DNA of 64,000 nucleotides from Plecoglossus altivelis (GCA_036571765.1 BROE01000007.1:5018142-5082141), one strand, 5' to 3'. Counted from the stretch's first letter, positions 12,719 through 26,656 are shown. A program made the numbers and translations. The notes: generated from the sequence alone by a model not told the origin.

Positions 12719-15255
12719 CTCTGCCCCTCTGAGCTTTGTTCCGTTTACAACGGACACTGGCTGGGCGACTCGTGTCGGACGCTGTTTATCCTCGACTATT
12801 ATGGGCATCATCAGTGTTACTGGACCTATTAAGGCTGTGGCTGTGAGGAGACATGTCAGGAGCTGGAGGGGGCTGGGTTTGGGGAGTGGGAGGGGTGGAA
12901 GGGATCTATTGATCTCCTGTGTGCATGGTGTCAGGACACCCATGGGTGGGTTAGGGTCATTTTCTGCTGGAGACGGACTCATTATTGCGGCGTATTGTCG
13001 TGGTCAGATGTAATTACTGCCCTGCGTTGTACTTGCCGTAATACAGGGGGAATTAAAAGTGTGTGTCTGTGTGTGTGTGTGTGTGTGTGTGCATCAAACC
13101 TGTGATATTTCCTCCTGCCAGCAGATTAGTCATGTGAAGGACAGGCTCCAGAGTATCTGTCCTGCTTTAGCACACATTCATAATTGGTCCGTGTGGTTGG
13201 TGTAATAGCAGGCTTTTAAACACAGCGTGATTAGCCCCGCTGTTTAACTAGCCCGGCCAGCAGGACAGAACGGAGACAGACAGAGACGCATCAAGAATAT
13301 CTAAACCAGCGCGTCCACATTCGCAGAGGCTGGGCCCGGATCCTGAATAACAACTTGTGTATCTTTAAAGACCTCGCATGCACTTCCATTCCAAACCGAG
13401 CTAACTGATGCTATCTGCCCACCCACAGGGATTATTAATAAAAGTGTTCATCTTCATAAACATGCTGGTTAAATAGCTTGCGTGTCTGCTGGAGGAAACC
13501 GAACCGACTAAAGAACCTAGTGGCATGTGAGAGCTACTGAACCATCACACCCACTGCGAGGCAACAGACGTGCAGCTACTTTAAAGGGCTTAGGATGTGT
13601 AACTGTCTGAGACTGTCAGTCACTGCTGTGCCACTTGTGCCAGTCTATGTCCAAACGACTGATACAAAACATATTCAGACTTTTTCGGATAAATATTATT
13701 AGCAGTAGCTATTAGCTTTACGGTCATTCCAGGTTTTGCACCCCTTGGAGAAGGTTTGGAGATATAATCCACGTTAAAGAAAAGCCTGAATGACTCACTG
13801 AGCTTCGCAGAGTCTTGCCGTCTGTTCCTCTTTCCTCTGAACTCCCTCCCCTCCCTCCTCTCTACTCTCCTCCTTCCTCAGACCGCCTGTTCCTCTCCTC
13901 CTCCTTTCTTTCCAGCCTCTCCCCGCCTCTGCTCCCCTCTCTGCTCTCTCCCCTCGGTTTCTCCACCCGAGGAATTCAGCCCGCCACCTCCACCGACCCC
14001 TTGCAGTCAGCGCAAAGATAAAGAGCGCGAGGAAGAAAAAGGCCGAGCGAGTGAACGAAGGGAAGTCATTGGGTCTGTGAGCAGCCTTGCCGTGGGTGTC
14101 GCGTCAAGTCACAGTCCCACTCTCGGCTTTGACCTTTTAGCTCCTGTGTGTTTACATGTATCACACGCAAATGTCTCCCCCCTGCCAGGTGTCCGAATGA
14201 CAGGCACCAGCAAAGCCAAGGCAAACATGTCTGTTCCCTTTCTTATTCTGGTTATGAAATATATAATACTTGTTGCAGCTCCCTGAACCTCTCATGAAAT
14301 CCAATAGTTAGTGATGAAGGAATAGGAGTGGGTGTTTATATTTTTTGGACGGCCGACTCTTTTGATCTGATGAAAACATACATATTGATCCTGCCAGAAT
14401 CCAACTGCCGCTTGAACTGAGACAGGATAGGCCTGAACTTTGAGCTGTGAACTCCATTACCCACGATCCCTTGGGGTCTCCCGGTAGATCAATGTTGGAG
14501 ATAGAGCCAGATGAACAAAAAGAGAGACGCTCCTCTGCCATCACCTAGTATAATGCGATGGACACTATTCTTCTGAAGATCAGATGGAGAAAGGTCACAT
14601 TTAGATACAGAAACCCCTTTTGGTGTGCTTCCCAAGAGAGCTTCCATATCCGAGCAGCAATGCGCAAGCACAAGTTGAAGCTTCCGAGACACAAACAGAT
14701 AAACAAACCCGGCTCTACGCATACAGGACTTGGCTCCAAGCAAACTTGGAACGTGTTGGCGTGTATGTTTACTACAGGAACATGGCTGAAGTGAGTTCTG
14801 CTGGCCTGGGAGCAGCAACGCACAGTTTACCACTGTTTCTGCCCCGTCCTTCCTCAGAGGAAACACCTAAACCACCCTTTTAACTTCAACTCCGCCAGGA
14901 TACGAAGTCTGAAGTCTGCTTCAGATGCACATCCCACAAGCTGGGATTCATCTTCATATTTGATTATCAGAACACACACAGTCACACAGGCACGTAGAAA
15001 TCCCTTCCAATATGGTTATGAGAAGCTATTGGTTTAGTTCTCTGCCTGAGTTGTCAGTGTGCACCCAGCATGCACTGGGGTCGTTTATTTAAATTATAAT
15101 TGCTTCCTCATAACCTTCATGGCTTTAAAGTTAAACTACTTCAGTCAAACTAAACGGGGGCTGGTCCCTCTAGCCTGTGTTTTGGCCAGTCCTGTGTGTT
15201 GATGAATGCACCAGAGCACGATATGGAGGGCCATGGCAGGATCAGGTTTTCTCTG

Positions 15256-15283
15256 GTATGTGTGTGTGTGTGTTCGTATTTTT

Positions 15284-15326
<43 letters not shown>
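15256..15326. repeat. Interrupted (GT)n microsatellite
   Basis: Two GT runs separated by about 18 bp of plain sequence. Confidence 0.9.
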
Positions 15327-15327
<1 letters not shown>

Positions 15328-15650
15328 CAGAATGGACAGGCCACACATCCTAAATCCAGTGTTGCGGCGACCCCTCGCGAGGCAGGGCTGGATTATAATC
15401 TGAGCTGGATTAGGGACACGTCTCAGTGGCATATGTCTTCAAAGGCTGATGCAGCTTAATGAGTGGAGCATGCGCTCGTTTACATCCAGATGTAGCCATG
15501 GCTAATCTCATCAAGAGATTAGAATGCACTCTTTGTCTGCAGGGCGGACAAGAATAGCAGGAGAAAGGAAGAAGAAGGGAGAGAATTGAAAGAAGTTTCT
15601 TCCCATCTCTTAGCCCTATCGGGACTCGGTCGCAGGTTCTTACTCGCACA

Positions 15651-15702
15651 ACTAATAACCTCTGATAGCCTCTGATAACGTCTGATAACCTCTGATAACC
15701 TA
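15651..15702. repeat. Decamer repeat 'tctgataacc'
   Basis: Four clear tandem copies (15661-15700), plus a decayed copy before them. TGATAA is a GATA-factor core on the + strand, but the array may be neutral. Confidence 0.85.
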
Positions 15703-16339
15703 GCTACTCCACCGAGGGGATGGGTGGGGCGGTATTTATACCACATAGGACTTTGTCTGGATTAGAGGTTTGGAGGAGATTAGGACTTCCACTCTCCTAC
15801 TACTGGCCTGGTAGCGTGGTCGGTCAAACCCATGGTGGCACCTCCCCTGGCGGGGACTCGGCCAGCAGCGCATGCCTCTCTGGTACTCACCAGCTGTACA
15901 AATGATGAGGACTTAGACCTCATTTTGACAGTTATACATGAGTACACACACACACACACGTATACACACGTATACACACACGACACGCAGGACAACCTTG
16001 CTCTCCCGCACAGGATGAGCCGGTTGTTCACGAACACTGAGACATGCACACATACACACACACAAACACACCCCACCGTTTCCTAATTAGGAGCTAATTA
16101 TCTAGGCAAGTGTAAACAATCCCAGCAGATGGTAAAAAACGTGGCATTAGCACTAACGACCTTGATCAGTGTGAGATCAAGATGCTTCACTCTCGCTCTG
16201 ACACGCTGACTTATCTTTACACACACCAGCCAGTTCCATCACAGCCGACGAGAGACACCGTCCTGTGTCTCTCATGGCCTGTGTTTTTGTAAGGGGCACT
16301 CATGATGATGGGCTTGGCTGGGATGGGGTGGATTGTGTT

Positions 16340-16668
16340 GGGCTGTGCTAGGCTGAGTGGAGGGCTGGGCTAGGCTGAGTGGAGGGCTGGGCTGGGCTGA
16401 GAGAAGGGCTGGGCTGAGAGGAGAGCTGGGTTGAATGGAGGGCTGGGCTGAGAGAAGGGCTAGGCTGAGAGGAGGGCTGGGCTGAGAGGAAGGCTGGGCT
16501 GAGAGAAGGGCTGGGCTGAGAGGAGGGCTGGGTTGAAAGGAGGGCTGGGCTGAGAGGAGGGCTGGGCTGGGCTGAGTGGAGGGCTGGGCTGAGAGGAGGG
16601 CTGGGCTGAGAGGAGGGCTGGGCTGGGCTGAGTGGAGGGCTGGGCTGAGAGGAGGGCTAGGCTGAGAA
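16340..16668. repeat. 18-bp minisatellite 'ggctgggctgagaggagg'
   Basis: About 18 imperfect copies stand in tandem, some with an extra 'gggct' insertion. The unit is a multiple of three, so long repeated reading frames arise on the - strand, but they are not genes. Confidence 0.92.
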
Positions 16669-16984
16669 GGTTGCATGGCATTAGACTTGCAGATTTCCTT
16701 GGCTGCTGCAGCTCCAGATATTATGATCATATTTACAGCAGAGTGCTCATCTCTAAGTGGCTGTGTACTCTGCCTAGCCTTCTCTGCTCATGAGTGTGTG
16801 TGTATTGTGACGGGCAGGGGAGTCATGTAGAAATAGCAGGAAAGAGAGGGAGAGGGAGGGAGGGAGAGTGGAGGCTGGCAGCTGGGGTTAAAAGAGGTGT
16901 TGGGGTTAATGTCATCGGCTCTTTTGGCTGCCTCCTCCGGCAGGTCTCCAGTGTGCACTGTGTTGGACAGCAGCACACCGCACC

Positions 16985-17260
16985 ACTCACCACAAATTAA
17001 TATCTTCATTTGTTGGCTCATTGACGCCATTAATTGTTTTCGAGTCACTTTATTGGCTGCCTGAGAAGCAGTAGAGTGGGAGGCAGTGTCTTATTGGCCC
17101 TTGTAGGTCAACCTTTGGAACAGCGTCCCCTCTCTCGCTCGCTCTTTTCTCTTTATCTCTCCGTCTTTCTCTCTCCCAACTCCCATCAATAATTATTCGT
17201 GATTTTTAGGAGGACATTATTATTTATTTATGCGCTCAGAAGGTCACGTTGTGAAGGAAA
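16985..17260. promoter_or_regulatory. Candidate conserved non-coding element
   Basis: This AT-rich plain sequence has repeated homeodomain-type cores, including aaattaatatc, ccattaattg and aataattattcg, and stands out from the repeat-rich DNA around it. This is only a compositional impression. No alignment was possible. Confidence 0.25.
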
Positions 17261-20083
17261 TTGGTCACTTTCTTGGTCTGTCTCTACTGTATTTCTCTCT
17301 CTCCTTCTCGCTCTTTCTGTTTACCATACCCTACTGAGAAATCATTTCTACCCCCCCTCCCTTAGGCGAGAATGATTCATTGTTCTGAAGTGATGCTCCC
17401 TCCGGGTCTCACCTTTTTTCTACCTCTTCCATCCCTCCCTTCCCATCCCGAGCAAACGCAGCGTGATTTGAAAGCTACAGCCAAGGCTGGCGTTCCCTAC
17501 CTCCTCTCTCTTCTCACCCTCTCTCTGTGTGAAGGAGAGCGGATCTGCCGGAGACCTTCGACCCCAATCACCCTAATAACCTGAAGTTCATTGACCGGCA
17601 GGTCTGTGATGTCTAAGAAGAACCACAGCCCAGCATGCTTCCTGTTCCTGATGGGTTTGTTTGTTTCTTTGGAGCACCTCTTGAGACGCTTCTTCATCTC
17701 CCATCCTCTGTTAAAGACACACCGTTTATGAACCCTCTGCCGAGGCCCCAGGTTCCTACAGATCGGCTTGTTCTCCTTCCCAGAAGAGGGAAAGAAATCC
17801 CAGAAAAGAGAGAGAGAGATAAGGAGGAAGAGAAGGGGAAGGAGGGACAGATATAAAGAGGGAGAGGGAGGGAGTGAAATAGAGAGAGACGGTTAACAGC
17901 TCTGGGTTAGCAAGCGAAGGATGGAGAGAGACAAGACAAAGAGACGGAGAGAGAGCGGAAGGTGGGCTCAGTCCATTGAGCCCCGGCACAGAGCCCAAAT
18001 AGCAAAGACCAGCTTGCCGCCAGTCCTCTTGGCTGAGGCCATTCTGCCCTTGTCACAGTTCGCAGCATTCCCCTTGCCCGGCCCCTGTGACAGGCTCTGC
18101 TCAGGCTGACGACTGCCTCTGAGATGCGGAAATGGAGCATCGGCAGCGGGCTACGGCGCAGGGGGGGCGGGGGCTAATGGCATGGTAGGACCAGCCTGCT
18201 GCGCTGGCACTCAGCTCTCTGTTGACCTGGCGGGGGCGTGGGGGAGGATGAGGAGGAGGAGGGAGAGGAGGGAGGGAGGGAGGCAGCTGTTTGCTTTATC
18301 CGGGCAGGACTGAGTGCTGTGGTCAGGTCAGGCTGGGGATGGAGAAGGGGGCACAGGCAGTATGGACAAATGGAATCGACAGGTGTCTTCCCTCTGAACT
18401 GGAGGGGATGCAGGAAGCCTCCTAACATGAAGTGACCAGAAGGCTTCTTACTGTGACACTTCGGTTTTAGCTGGACGAAGCTGTGCTTTGGCCTAGTCTT
18501 CAATGCTACTGTTTGATACCAGCTGTAGATGGATTGATGGATTAGATACAGACATGAGGAAGATCCCTCTGTTTAAGGTGGGCATGTACAGTATGCACAT
18601 GTGTGTGTGTGTGTGTGTGCGCGTGTGTAATAGTGCTGTGACACCTGTCACAGTGCCAGCTTTGGTGGCAGGCATAGAGAGATGGCCCAGACCTTTATCA
18701 CCCCCTTCACTCTCTCTCCATCCCCTTATCTCTCCCTCTCGCCTCTCTCTCTGTCCCTCTTCCCCTCTTTCTCTGTCTCTCCATCTCCCCTCTCCATCTC
18801 TCCCTCTCTTTCTGTCAATGGGGACGATCCCTGGCTCCAGTAACCAATAGCAAGGCCCAAAGACAGCTGCATCTGGTCAGGGGTGGAGGTTGGTAAAGGA
18901 TGGGTGTGACCTTACATCACATGACCGATGAGGGGATGTTCCGCCCAGCGACAGAGCCGGGGACAGTGTGATGGATGTCCCCGCATTGGCCGGCGGTGGC
19001 TGTTTCTGCTGCGTCATTAGGGGGGTGTTTGTAGGAACCTCTCTGAACGACACCAGCAGCTTGTGACCATTCATCACCGCTGTGGCCTGCTGGCTCATCA
19101 AGAAACACAGGGAGAACTGAACACAGGGGGGCGCTGTGGGGGGGGGGTGAGGTGAAGGAGCCCTGCTTGGCTCAAAGTTACTACTAGACACGGTAGAACG
19201 TTGATGGAGGCTCTACAGTGCATTGTTTGTGGTGCAGACTGGAAGGTTTGCGTGTTGTGTGCGTGCACGTGCGCGTGTGTGCGTGCACGTGTTTCTGTGT
19301 GTCTGAGCAGACTTTGTGATTGTCTAAGTTTGTTTGCCTTGCCCATTAACACCACTGCTTATATTTAGATACCCACTCAGTAACCTTCACCCTCCTAACA
19401 CACCCACACACACAAACATACACACACACACACACACACGCACAGAGAGCACTGTACCAGTCAGAATTGCACATCAGCTTCAGTAAATGGTGTTACCTCA
19501 TTGTGTCTTCAAGCAAAGTAGATGATAAATCATGAACATTATGTACAGTAACTTCGTGTTTTTTTTTTTTCTGTTGCTGCTGTTCAGATATATCATTCTG
19601 TTCCGCCCAGCGCCCACAACCCAACCCTGAACGTTTGCCTATGAACTTTGCCCCTCAGCAACCTGACTTGTTACGAATATGCAAACAAGCTGTGTGAGGG
19701 GTGTAACAGTAGCAGGGCTGAGGACTTTCAGGCTAAATAAGGACCTCTGATTACGCTGTTGTTTTCCTGGCTATAAAAACACACTGTTGTTTCGACAACG
19801 TGTAATCTTCCTACCACTTTGGGACCTGAGTGCTGCTTTCCAGAATAGATCTGGCTGGTTTGGGCTTGTTGTCTTGAATGGTTAGACAGGCTCTCTAACA
19901 GTGTGGTCAGGGAACACAGGCACACTGACACACTGTCACATAGTGATTTGAAATGGGTGGTCTGGGATTTAAATGGGAGGGACACACCAGACACACCAAA
20001 CATGTCTAAATGCATCGTCATTCCCAGAAAGGCAAATGCGCACACAAACCACACACCAGAGTGTAATCAGAATGTTCTAGAGA

Positions 20084-20400
20084 TGGATGAGGGTTGAATG
20101 ATAGTGTTGACAGGTGGATGAGGGGTGAATGAGAGTGTTGACAGGTAGATAAGGGGCAGATGAGAGTGATTACAGGTGGATAAGGGGCAGATGAGACTGT
20201 TGACAGGTGGATGAGGGGTGAATGAAAGTGTTGACACGTGGATGAGGGGCAGATGAGAGTGATTACAGGTGGATGAGGGGTGAATGAGAGTGTTGACAGG
20301 TGGATGAGGGGCAGATGAGAGTGTTGACAGGTGGATGAGAGGTGTATGAGGGGTGGATGAGGGGCAGATGAGAGGCTATGAGATGAGGCGTTGACAGGTG
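20084..20400. repeat. 31-bp minisatellite
   Basis: About ten imperfect copies of a unit containing gttgacaggtggatgagggg stand in tandem. Spacing between the first two gtgttgacagg starts (20104 and 20135) is 31 bp. Confidence 0.92.
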
Positions 20401-20508
20401 GACGAGGCTACCTGTGAGAGGCAGGGATGACATGATAACTGAGGATGACCACAGGTATCTGACAGCTCAGGAGCTGTGCACTAGAGAGCTGACTCTTAGT
20501 CTGTTTAA

Positions 20509-20571
20509 CACACACACACACACGCACGCACACACACACACACACACGCGCACACACGCACACACACACTG
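20509..20571. repeat. CA/CGCA microsatellite
   Basis: A CA run with CGCA interruptions. Confidence 0.92.
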
Positions 20572-21036
20572 TACAAAAACGCTCCAGGATGAGAGAGGGA
20601 CACACTGACACACCTCCCCTCCCGCCTGGTGTGATGCGGCTGGCTCTCACTTCACAGGGCAGCCCCTTCTGACGTGCACCATTAAACAGTTTGCTAAAGC
20701 ACTCCATTAGAACAGCAGGAAACAGGCTGGCACTTGGCTGGGCATGGCCACTTCCAAGTGGCAGGACAGATCATCTCATAGAGAGCGGGCATCCCTGACA
20801 GGGCCCTGGCGCGAGACTCCACCCACACGCACCTGGCAAAGGCACCCGGCAGAAAAGAGAATGATTCCCAGCATGGTCTTCCTGAGTGTTTATGACTGGG
20901 CACTGAAGTCTACAGTGCTGACGTTCCACCGCCGTCTGTTTCAGCCTTATTCAATGTTTGCCACAGAGATGCTCCTCCCTTTGCCTCCTTCTGCCACTTT
21001 CTTTCAGTCTTTTTACCCCCTTGTCTATCTCTTCAT

Positions 21037-21262
21037 TTCTCTCACTCTCTCTCTCTCACTCTCTCTTTGCCTCTCTCCATTTATCTCTGTCTCTCTCTCT
21101 CTCTTTGTCTCTCTCTCAATTTTTATCTGTCTCTCTCTCACTCTCTCTTTGTCTCTCTCTCCATTTCTTTCTGTCTCTCTCACTCTCTCTTTGTTTCTCT
21201 CTCCATTTCTCTCTGTCTCTCTCTCTCTCTCTCACTCTCTCTTTGTCTCTCTCTTTGTGGAT
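21037..21262. repeat. CT-rich minisatellite
   Basis: Imperfect copies of ctctctctttgtctctctct and ccatttctctctgtctctc fill this block. Confidence 0.88.
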
Positions 21263-21706
21263 AGAGAGCAAGTTTGAGGCCGTAATGAGTGAGAGAGCTC
21301 CCTCGCTCTAATAAACCCTCCTCCTCCTCTCAACCTCCTCCTGCTCCATCCATCCATTTCCAGACCTTTATTTAGACATGCCCTTCATTATGGGGGTGGG
21401 GTGGGTGATCCCACCTCCCATGGGGTGTGGGTGAGCGTGAACAGAGAGCTCTCACGCTGCGTGGCGATGGATGAGAGGGGAACGTGCCTCTGCATGTGGT
21501 TGCGTTCATGTGCAGGAGATGGAGCGGTGGAGGGGTGGAGGTGTATGTGTGTGTGGGGGGGGAGGGGTAAGGAACCATACAGGATCCTCCCTGCTGTTAT
21601 CTGGTTTACTCTCTGTGAAAGCACACACAGTCCATGACGCGTCTCACTGTAGAGACAGACCTGAGACAGTCAACAGGTGGAACCCACAGTTGTGATTCAG
21701 ACCCAA

Positions 21707-21846
21707 ACTCCTAACCCTCTGGTGATACTCCTAACCATCTGGTGATACTCCCAACCCTCTGGTGATACTCCTAACCCTCTGGTGATACTCCTAACCCTCT
21801 GGTGATACTCCTAACCCTCTGGTGATACTCCTAACCCTCTGCTGAT
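21707..21846. repeat. 20-bp minisatellite, seven copies
   Basis: Seven copies of actcctaaccctctggtgat stand in exact 20-bp register, with one change each in copies 2, 3 and 7. Confidence 0.97.
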
Positions 21847-22308
21847 TAAGACTATTATCATAGTGTAACTAATTGACTTTTCTGCCTGCTATTTTACTTT
21901 CCTGTGAGGAATTTATGTAGCAGCAAGGACAGACATGCACACAAACACACTCAGTAAAGGTCATACATTTGACCAGAAATACCCACAAGGATAGTACTCA
22001 GAGATGTTTTCAACATTTCTTGTCCCTAAAACTCCAGTATCCAGGGGGTTTGGTGTTAGAGTAAGAATGTGTGTTCTGGTTAGAATTGCATGCATAGTTA
22101 AGGGTAGCACTTGTGAAGTCCTCACAAGGACTGTAAAACAAACTTGTGTGTGTGTGTCTGTGTAAACCACTGTTGGATGATCCCAGTGTGTTCTGGCCAT
22201 ACATAATGAAGAGCTGACCAATATTGCTTCAGTGCATTTGTGTGCAGTCTGGACGCGAGGGCCAGGCCTAACCTGCCTGGGGTTAGTCAGTGTGCATCTG
22301 AAAAGGAC

Positions 22309-22309
<1 letters not shown>

Positions 22310-22352
<43 letters not shown>

Positions 22353-22380
22353 TGAGTGAGTGAGTGAGTGAGTGAGTGAG
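22310..22380. repeat. (GT)n followed by (GAGT)n
   Basis: About 20 GT copies change into about eight GAGT copies. Confidence 0.95.
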
Positions 22381-24023
22381 AAAAGAGATAGTGAGAGAGA
22401 CAGAAAGACCGAAAGAAAGATCATCTACCATGTGTTTATATGTGTCTTCTAAGTGTCTGTGCCAGAGTGATTATGAGGAGTGGATCTGTCTCTGTGGTAG
22501 ACCTCACTGTCTGGCTCTGCTCCTCCTCCTCCGCCTCCTCCTCCTTTTCCTCCAGATCCCGATCCTCCTGCTCCTCCTCTCCCTGCTCCCTCCTCCTCCT
22601 TCCCCTCCCCGCTGCACCCCCCCAGCTCCAGGCTTGGTCCCTGTCCAGAGCTGCAGAGTGAGGCTGTCTGTCAGAATGTTCTAGGATGTTCCAGGGCTTC
22701 ACCAAGGGTTCCACACAGGTGGGGAGAGGCTCAGCTGTACGGCCTCTAAGAGGGCAGGATTTGATTTGCTCCCATAACCATAATAGCCTCATTTGCTCAG
22801 TACAGTGTGAACCATGTTCGACCACTGTGGAGAGTTTATTTCATCTTCTGGGACATTATATGCTCTCACACCCACACACTTACACCCCCGGCCACACGCG
22901 GAGACGCACACACACACACACACAAACGCGACGCGACGCACAACGCTAAGCACGTACAGATCGTCTAGTACAAGCACACAGTACTCACGGCTATTCACAC
23001 ACACACGCGCATACATAGGCTGGCCTTATTGCGAGCGGGGCCGTGTTTGACGGAAGCCGCTGTCGTTTGGTGAGGCGTTATTAGCGGGTGAGGAGCGATG
23101 ACTGCGGGGTGAGTGATAAGGGCGCGTGCGGCACGCTGAGAGCTAAGTCTGTCGTGGCTAAAGGTTAGCACGCAGATTTACGAGCCGGCGTCCCTCTCCT
23201 CCGAGGCCGTTAAAGAAGGGAGACGCTTTTAATGTTTTTACCTCTCTGATTTATTGCAGACAGTCCTTCCTGTCTCACGCCAACAGTGCTTGGCTGTGAT
23301 AGGACAGCTCCCGGGCACCACAACAAACCTGTAGTCTTCCAACAGAGAAGATGGTCTTTGTGTACTTCTTTAGTCTGACCAGCAGGGGGCCACCCTTTCT
23401 CCATCCCAAGTCCCCTGCCAGCTCAGGGCTCTGGGACCCTGAGGATGGCCAGCTGAATCGTAGATGCAGAGGGCTTGGCAGGCCAGTCGGAGAGTAAGGG
23501 ATTAGTAACCCGCACAGACTCGTGGGAAATGAAGTTCTGTGAAGAGGGAGCGCTCATCCGTAAGCAGAACGAATAGGCCTGTCAGTAATAGCTGGAGTCA
23601 GGCCAAAGGCTGTCAGTGTGTGTGTGTGAGGGGGGTTGGTTGTATGTGTGTCTGTGTGTGAATGTGCGGAAGACTACTTGTGCGTGTGTGTGTGTGTGTC
23701 TGTGTGTGTGTGTGTGTGTGTGTCTATGTGTGCAGCTTGCTGGAGGCAGAAGTGGCCTGACTCTGAGGGTCTCTGAGGGACACATACGCAGGCTGTGTCT
23801 AGCACACACACCCTAAGCCAGGCCATACCAGGCCAGTGTGCTGTACTGGATGGGGGGGGGTGTCAGATAGTAATCTCTGCAAACACACACACACACATTC
23901 ATAAAATTCATAGGAACCTGCACAAACCTTGTCTCTCTACTGTATTCATAGTTAATCATCCAGTGGGCGTCAAGGTTTTATTGGAATGTGTCTTTGAATG
24001 TGTATGTCAGTGGGTTGTCTACC

Positions 24024-24150
<127 letters not shown>

Positions 24151-25574
24151 AACCACCAGGCCTCAGGCTGCAGATGAAAAATGCATGTCTTGTCTCGGAG
24201 TGGTCGACTCCTGGGGATTGGCTGGAAGAGGTTGCTACAGGCTGCCACCAGAGCACCATGGCCTGCTGGGAAGTGTGTGAATGCCACACAGGTGGCTGCC
24301 TGGTGCTGTACAAACAGAGCCTCCGTGTGGTCAAGGTCCAGTTCATCTCCCTGCCTTTCGGAACATGGCTTGTTTGGAGACCTTAAGGGGAGTGCTACTG
24401 CATGATAACTCAAAGCCTGGTTGCTTTTCAGTCATCGGGTTTTGTGTGTGGTACGGTCTGGGTCAGTGTATGCTTCCCAGGATGTGGAAGAGCTGTAAGA
24501 CAGAGCACACCTGTTGAGGTGATGGTAAGGAGCCCACAGTGAAGGGTGAAGGATCTGCTGCTTAGAGCCCCCCCTTCCCCATACCCTATTATAGAAATGA
24601 GATAAGTCCTGTTCTATTATAAATGTTCACCTCCAGGGCCAGCATTTGTACTTTGCCGGGTTCTCATTAACGAAGGAGCAGGTTTAATTGACTCTCTGTT
24701 TAAGACTGTGTTACCCACCCCCAACCCACCCGCGTCCAACCCCCCAACACACACACACACACACGCACTAGCACGCTGGAGGCCAGTAGGGATTCGGTCT
24801 GGGAGGGGAGCTGGTGTAGGAAGAGGGGTTACAGATCTGGAGCCTTCCTCACACTGACTGCTTTGTGCTGTGTGTCGGAGTTGCTAAACCTTGACAGTGT
24901 GAGTGTGCCCGCGGGCGTGCACGTGTGCGTGCGCTCCTGTCTCCCCTCCTCCTTTTCCCCTACCTTCTGTTTTCTCAACTCTTCTCTCTCTCTCTCTCTC
25001 TCTCTCCCTCTCTCTCCATGCCTCTCTCTCTCTCTTTATCTCTCCATTGCAGATAAAAGCACAGGCCCCGATCACCAGGGGAACAATTAGTCTCGCCCGT
25101 CTAATCAAATTCCTAACGCGGCCCTCAAATCTCCCTCATTTTCATAACCTCCCCTCCCACTCCCCAGCACGCTAGTTTACCCCACGCAGAGCAGGAAGAC
25201 AGACAGCGCAGCCAAACACCAGGCCTTCACACCCTCTCCGATACAAACCTCTGCTCCGTCGTCTCACGGCCCACTTTCCATCTCTCGCCCACATCCCTCC
25301 CCTGAGCTCTGGCTTCTCTCTAGTTTCTCTGTCTCTCTCTTCCTCTCTCTCTTCTTCTCTCTCTCTTCCTCTCTCTCTTCCTTTCTCTCTTCCTCTCTCT
25401 CTCTTCCTTATCCTCTCTTTCATTCCATCGCACCCTTCCACACATTCTCTCTTCATCGGGCTCGTCTCCATCTCTGGCCTTAAATGAGAGGGGTTTTTAA
25501 TTGTTCACTTTCTTTTTTTCTTTTCTCTTTTCCCTCTTTCGCTCTCTCCTTCTCCCCACGCCTTCTCCTCATCC

Positions 25575-25745
25575 TGGCACCTCCTGCGAATGGTTCAATC
25601 CTAAAATACCAGCCTTATAGATCATCTTGACAGTTTAATTTTAATGTCTGATTATCAGTCAATTCCATAATTATGTTATCCAACCATCCAATTAATCTGG
25701 TCTGCATTTACAATCATCCTCAGTGCTGGATGTTAATAGCAACAT
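25575..25745. promoter_or_regulatory. Candidate conserved non-coding element about 0.8 kb before exon 2
   Basis: This plain AT-rich block contains gtttaattttaatgtctgat, tccataattatg and ccaattaatctgg, several TAAT/ATTA cores in 150 bp, between a CT tract and a GT tract. It resembles vertebrate intronic enhancer sequence in composition only. Confidence 0.3.
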
Positions 25746-25773
25746 CATCTAGCAGAGAGAGCTATCTGAACAG

Positions 25774-25852
25774 TGTGTGCGTGTGTGTGTGCGTGCGTGC
25801 GTGCGTGTGTGTGTGTGTGTGTGTGCGTGTGTGCGTGTGCGTGTGTGTGTGT
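25774..25852. repeat. GT/GC microsatellite
   Basis: A GT run with several GTGC interruptions, about 80 bp long. Confidence 0.92.
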
Positions 25853-26496
25853 AGACTTGGGGCAGCTATACTCTGTATTCCTAGGGGACCATCATCTTCT
25901 ACTTGGTGTTTCTCATTCCCTCTTCTGAACACTGGGAACATGATGAAAGAACAACAGGAGTTGGGGGCGGGGGGGCAGGGAGGGAGGGAGGGAGAGTGCA
26001 GGATTTCATGCCCTCCCTTCCTCCTAATAGTCATTCTGTCAGGTGTTTGGGAGGGTTCTGAAACCGTGAAGAACACGTAGAGACAGCGCAGGTCCAATTC
26101 TCTGCTCCTCCAGGCCTTGTATCTGTGGTGTGCTGTATTGCCTTCTGGACGCTACCACCCTCAGACGCGTGGTATATAACACACCTTTAGATCATACGCA
26201 CGCTCACGCATGCCGAGGAATGTCTCGGCTATCTTGCAGCACGTAACAATTGGTGTGACCGTGGTGTGGTTTTAGTGTTCGGCTCTGATGAGCTGTATCA
26301 CTCAAATACAAAGGTGTGACTTACCCTCTCCCTCTCTGTCCCTCCCTCTTTCTCCCTCTCACGCTCTACCTCCTCCTCTATCTCTGCTTCCATCTATTTC
26401 TCTCTCTATCTCTCTCCCTCTTTCTCCCTCTCTCTGTCTCTCTCTCCCCCTGTCTCTCTTTCTCTCCCCCTCTCTCTCTCAATCTCTCTCGCCCAG

Positions 26497-26656
26497 ATGA
26501 CGTCCCTCCCTACTTCAAGACCGAGCCGGTGAGGAGCCAGCTGCACCTGGAGAGGAACCGTCTGGTTCTGACCTGCATGGCCGAGGGCAGCTGGCCCCTG
26601 GAGTTCAAGTGGATCCACAACGGAACCGAGCTGACCCGCTTCTCACTGGAGTACAG
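26497..26656 (+). CDS. sdk2: sdk2 exon 2: first half of Ig1
   Basis: The 160-bp exon follows a long pyrimidine tract ending in cccag and is closed by the donor gtacag. It enters in phase 1 and leaves in phase 2. It reads DVPPYFKTEPV and then LVLTCMAEGSW, which supplies the first Ig cysteine (LTC), followed by the core tryptophan in EFKW. An N-glycosylation sequon, NGT, follows the tryptophan. The entry phase implies that the upstream signal-peptide exon ends with a single G that completes an Asp codon, as in human SDK2, whose mature protein starts with a similar DDV motif. Confidence 0.93.

Noticed and set aside
12456..13013. 185-residue + strand frame
   Set aside because: It crosses a CA/CG microsatellite, shows no recognisable domain and has no splice or codon pattern of a gene.
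16272..16730. 152-residue proline/serine-rich frame on the - strand
   Set aside because: The sequence is purely the 18-bp minisatellite read in one frame, with repeated LLSAQPS units.
21707..21846. Regular 20-bp repeats resembling a CRISPR array
   Set aside because: Copies are directly adjacent with no spacers and the DNA is plainly eukaryotic, so this is a minisatellite.
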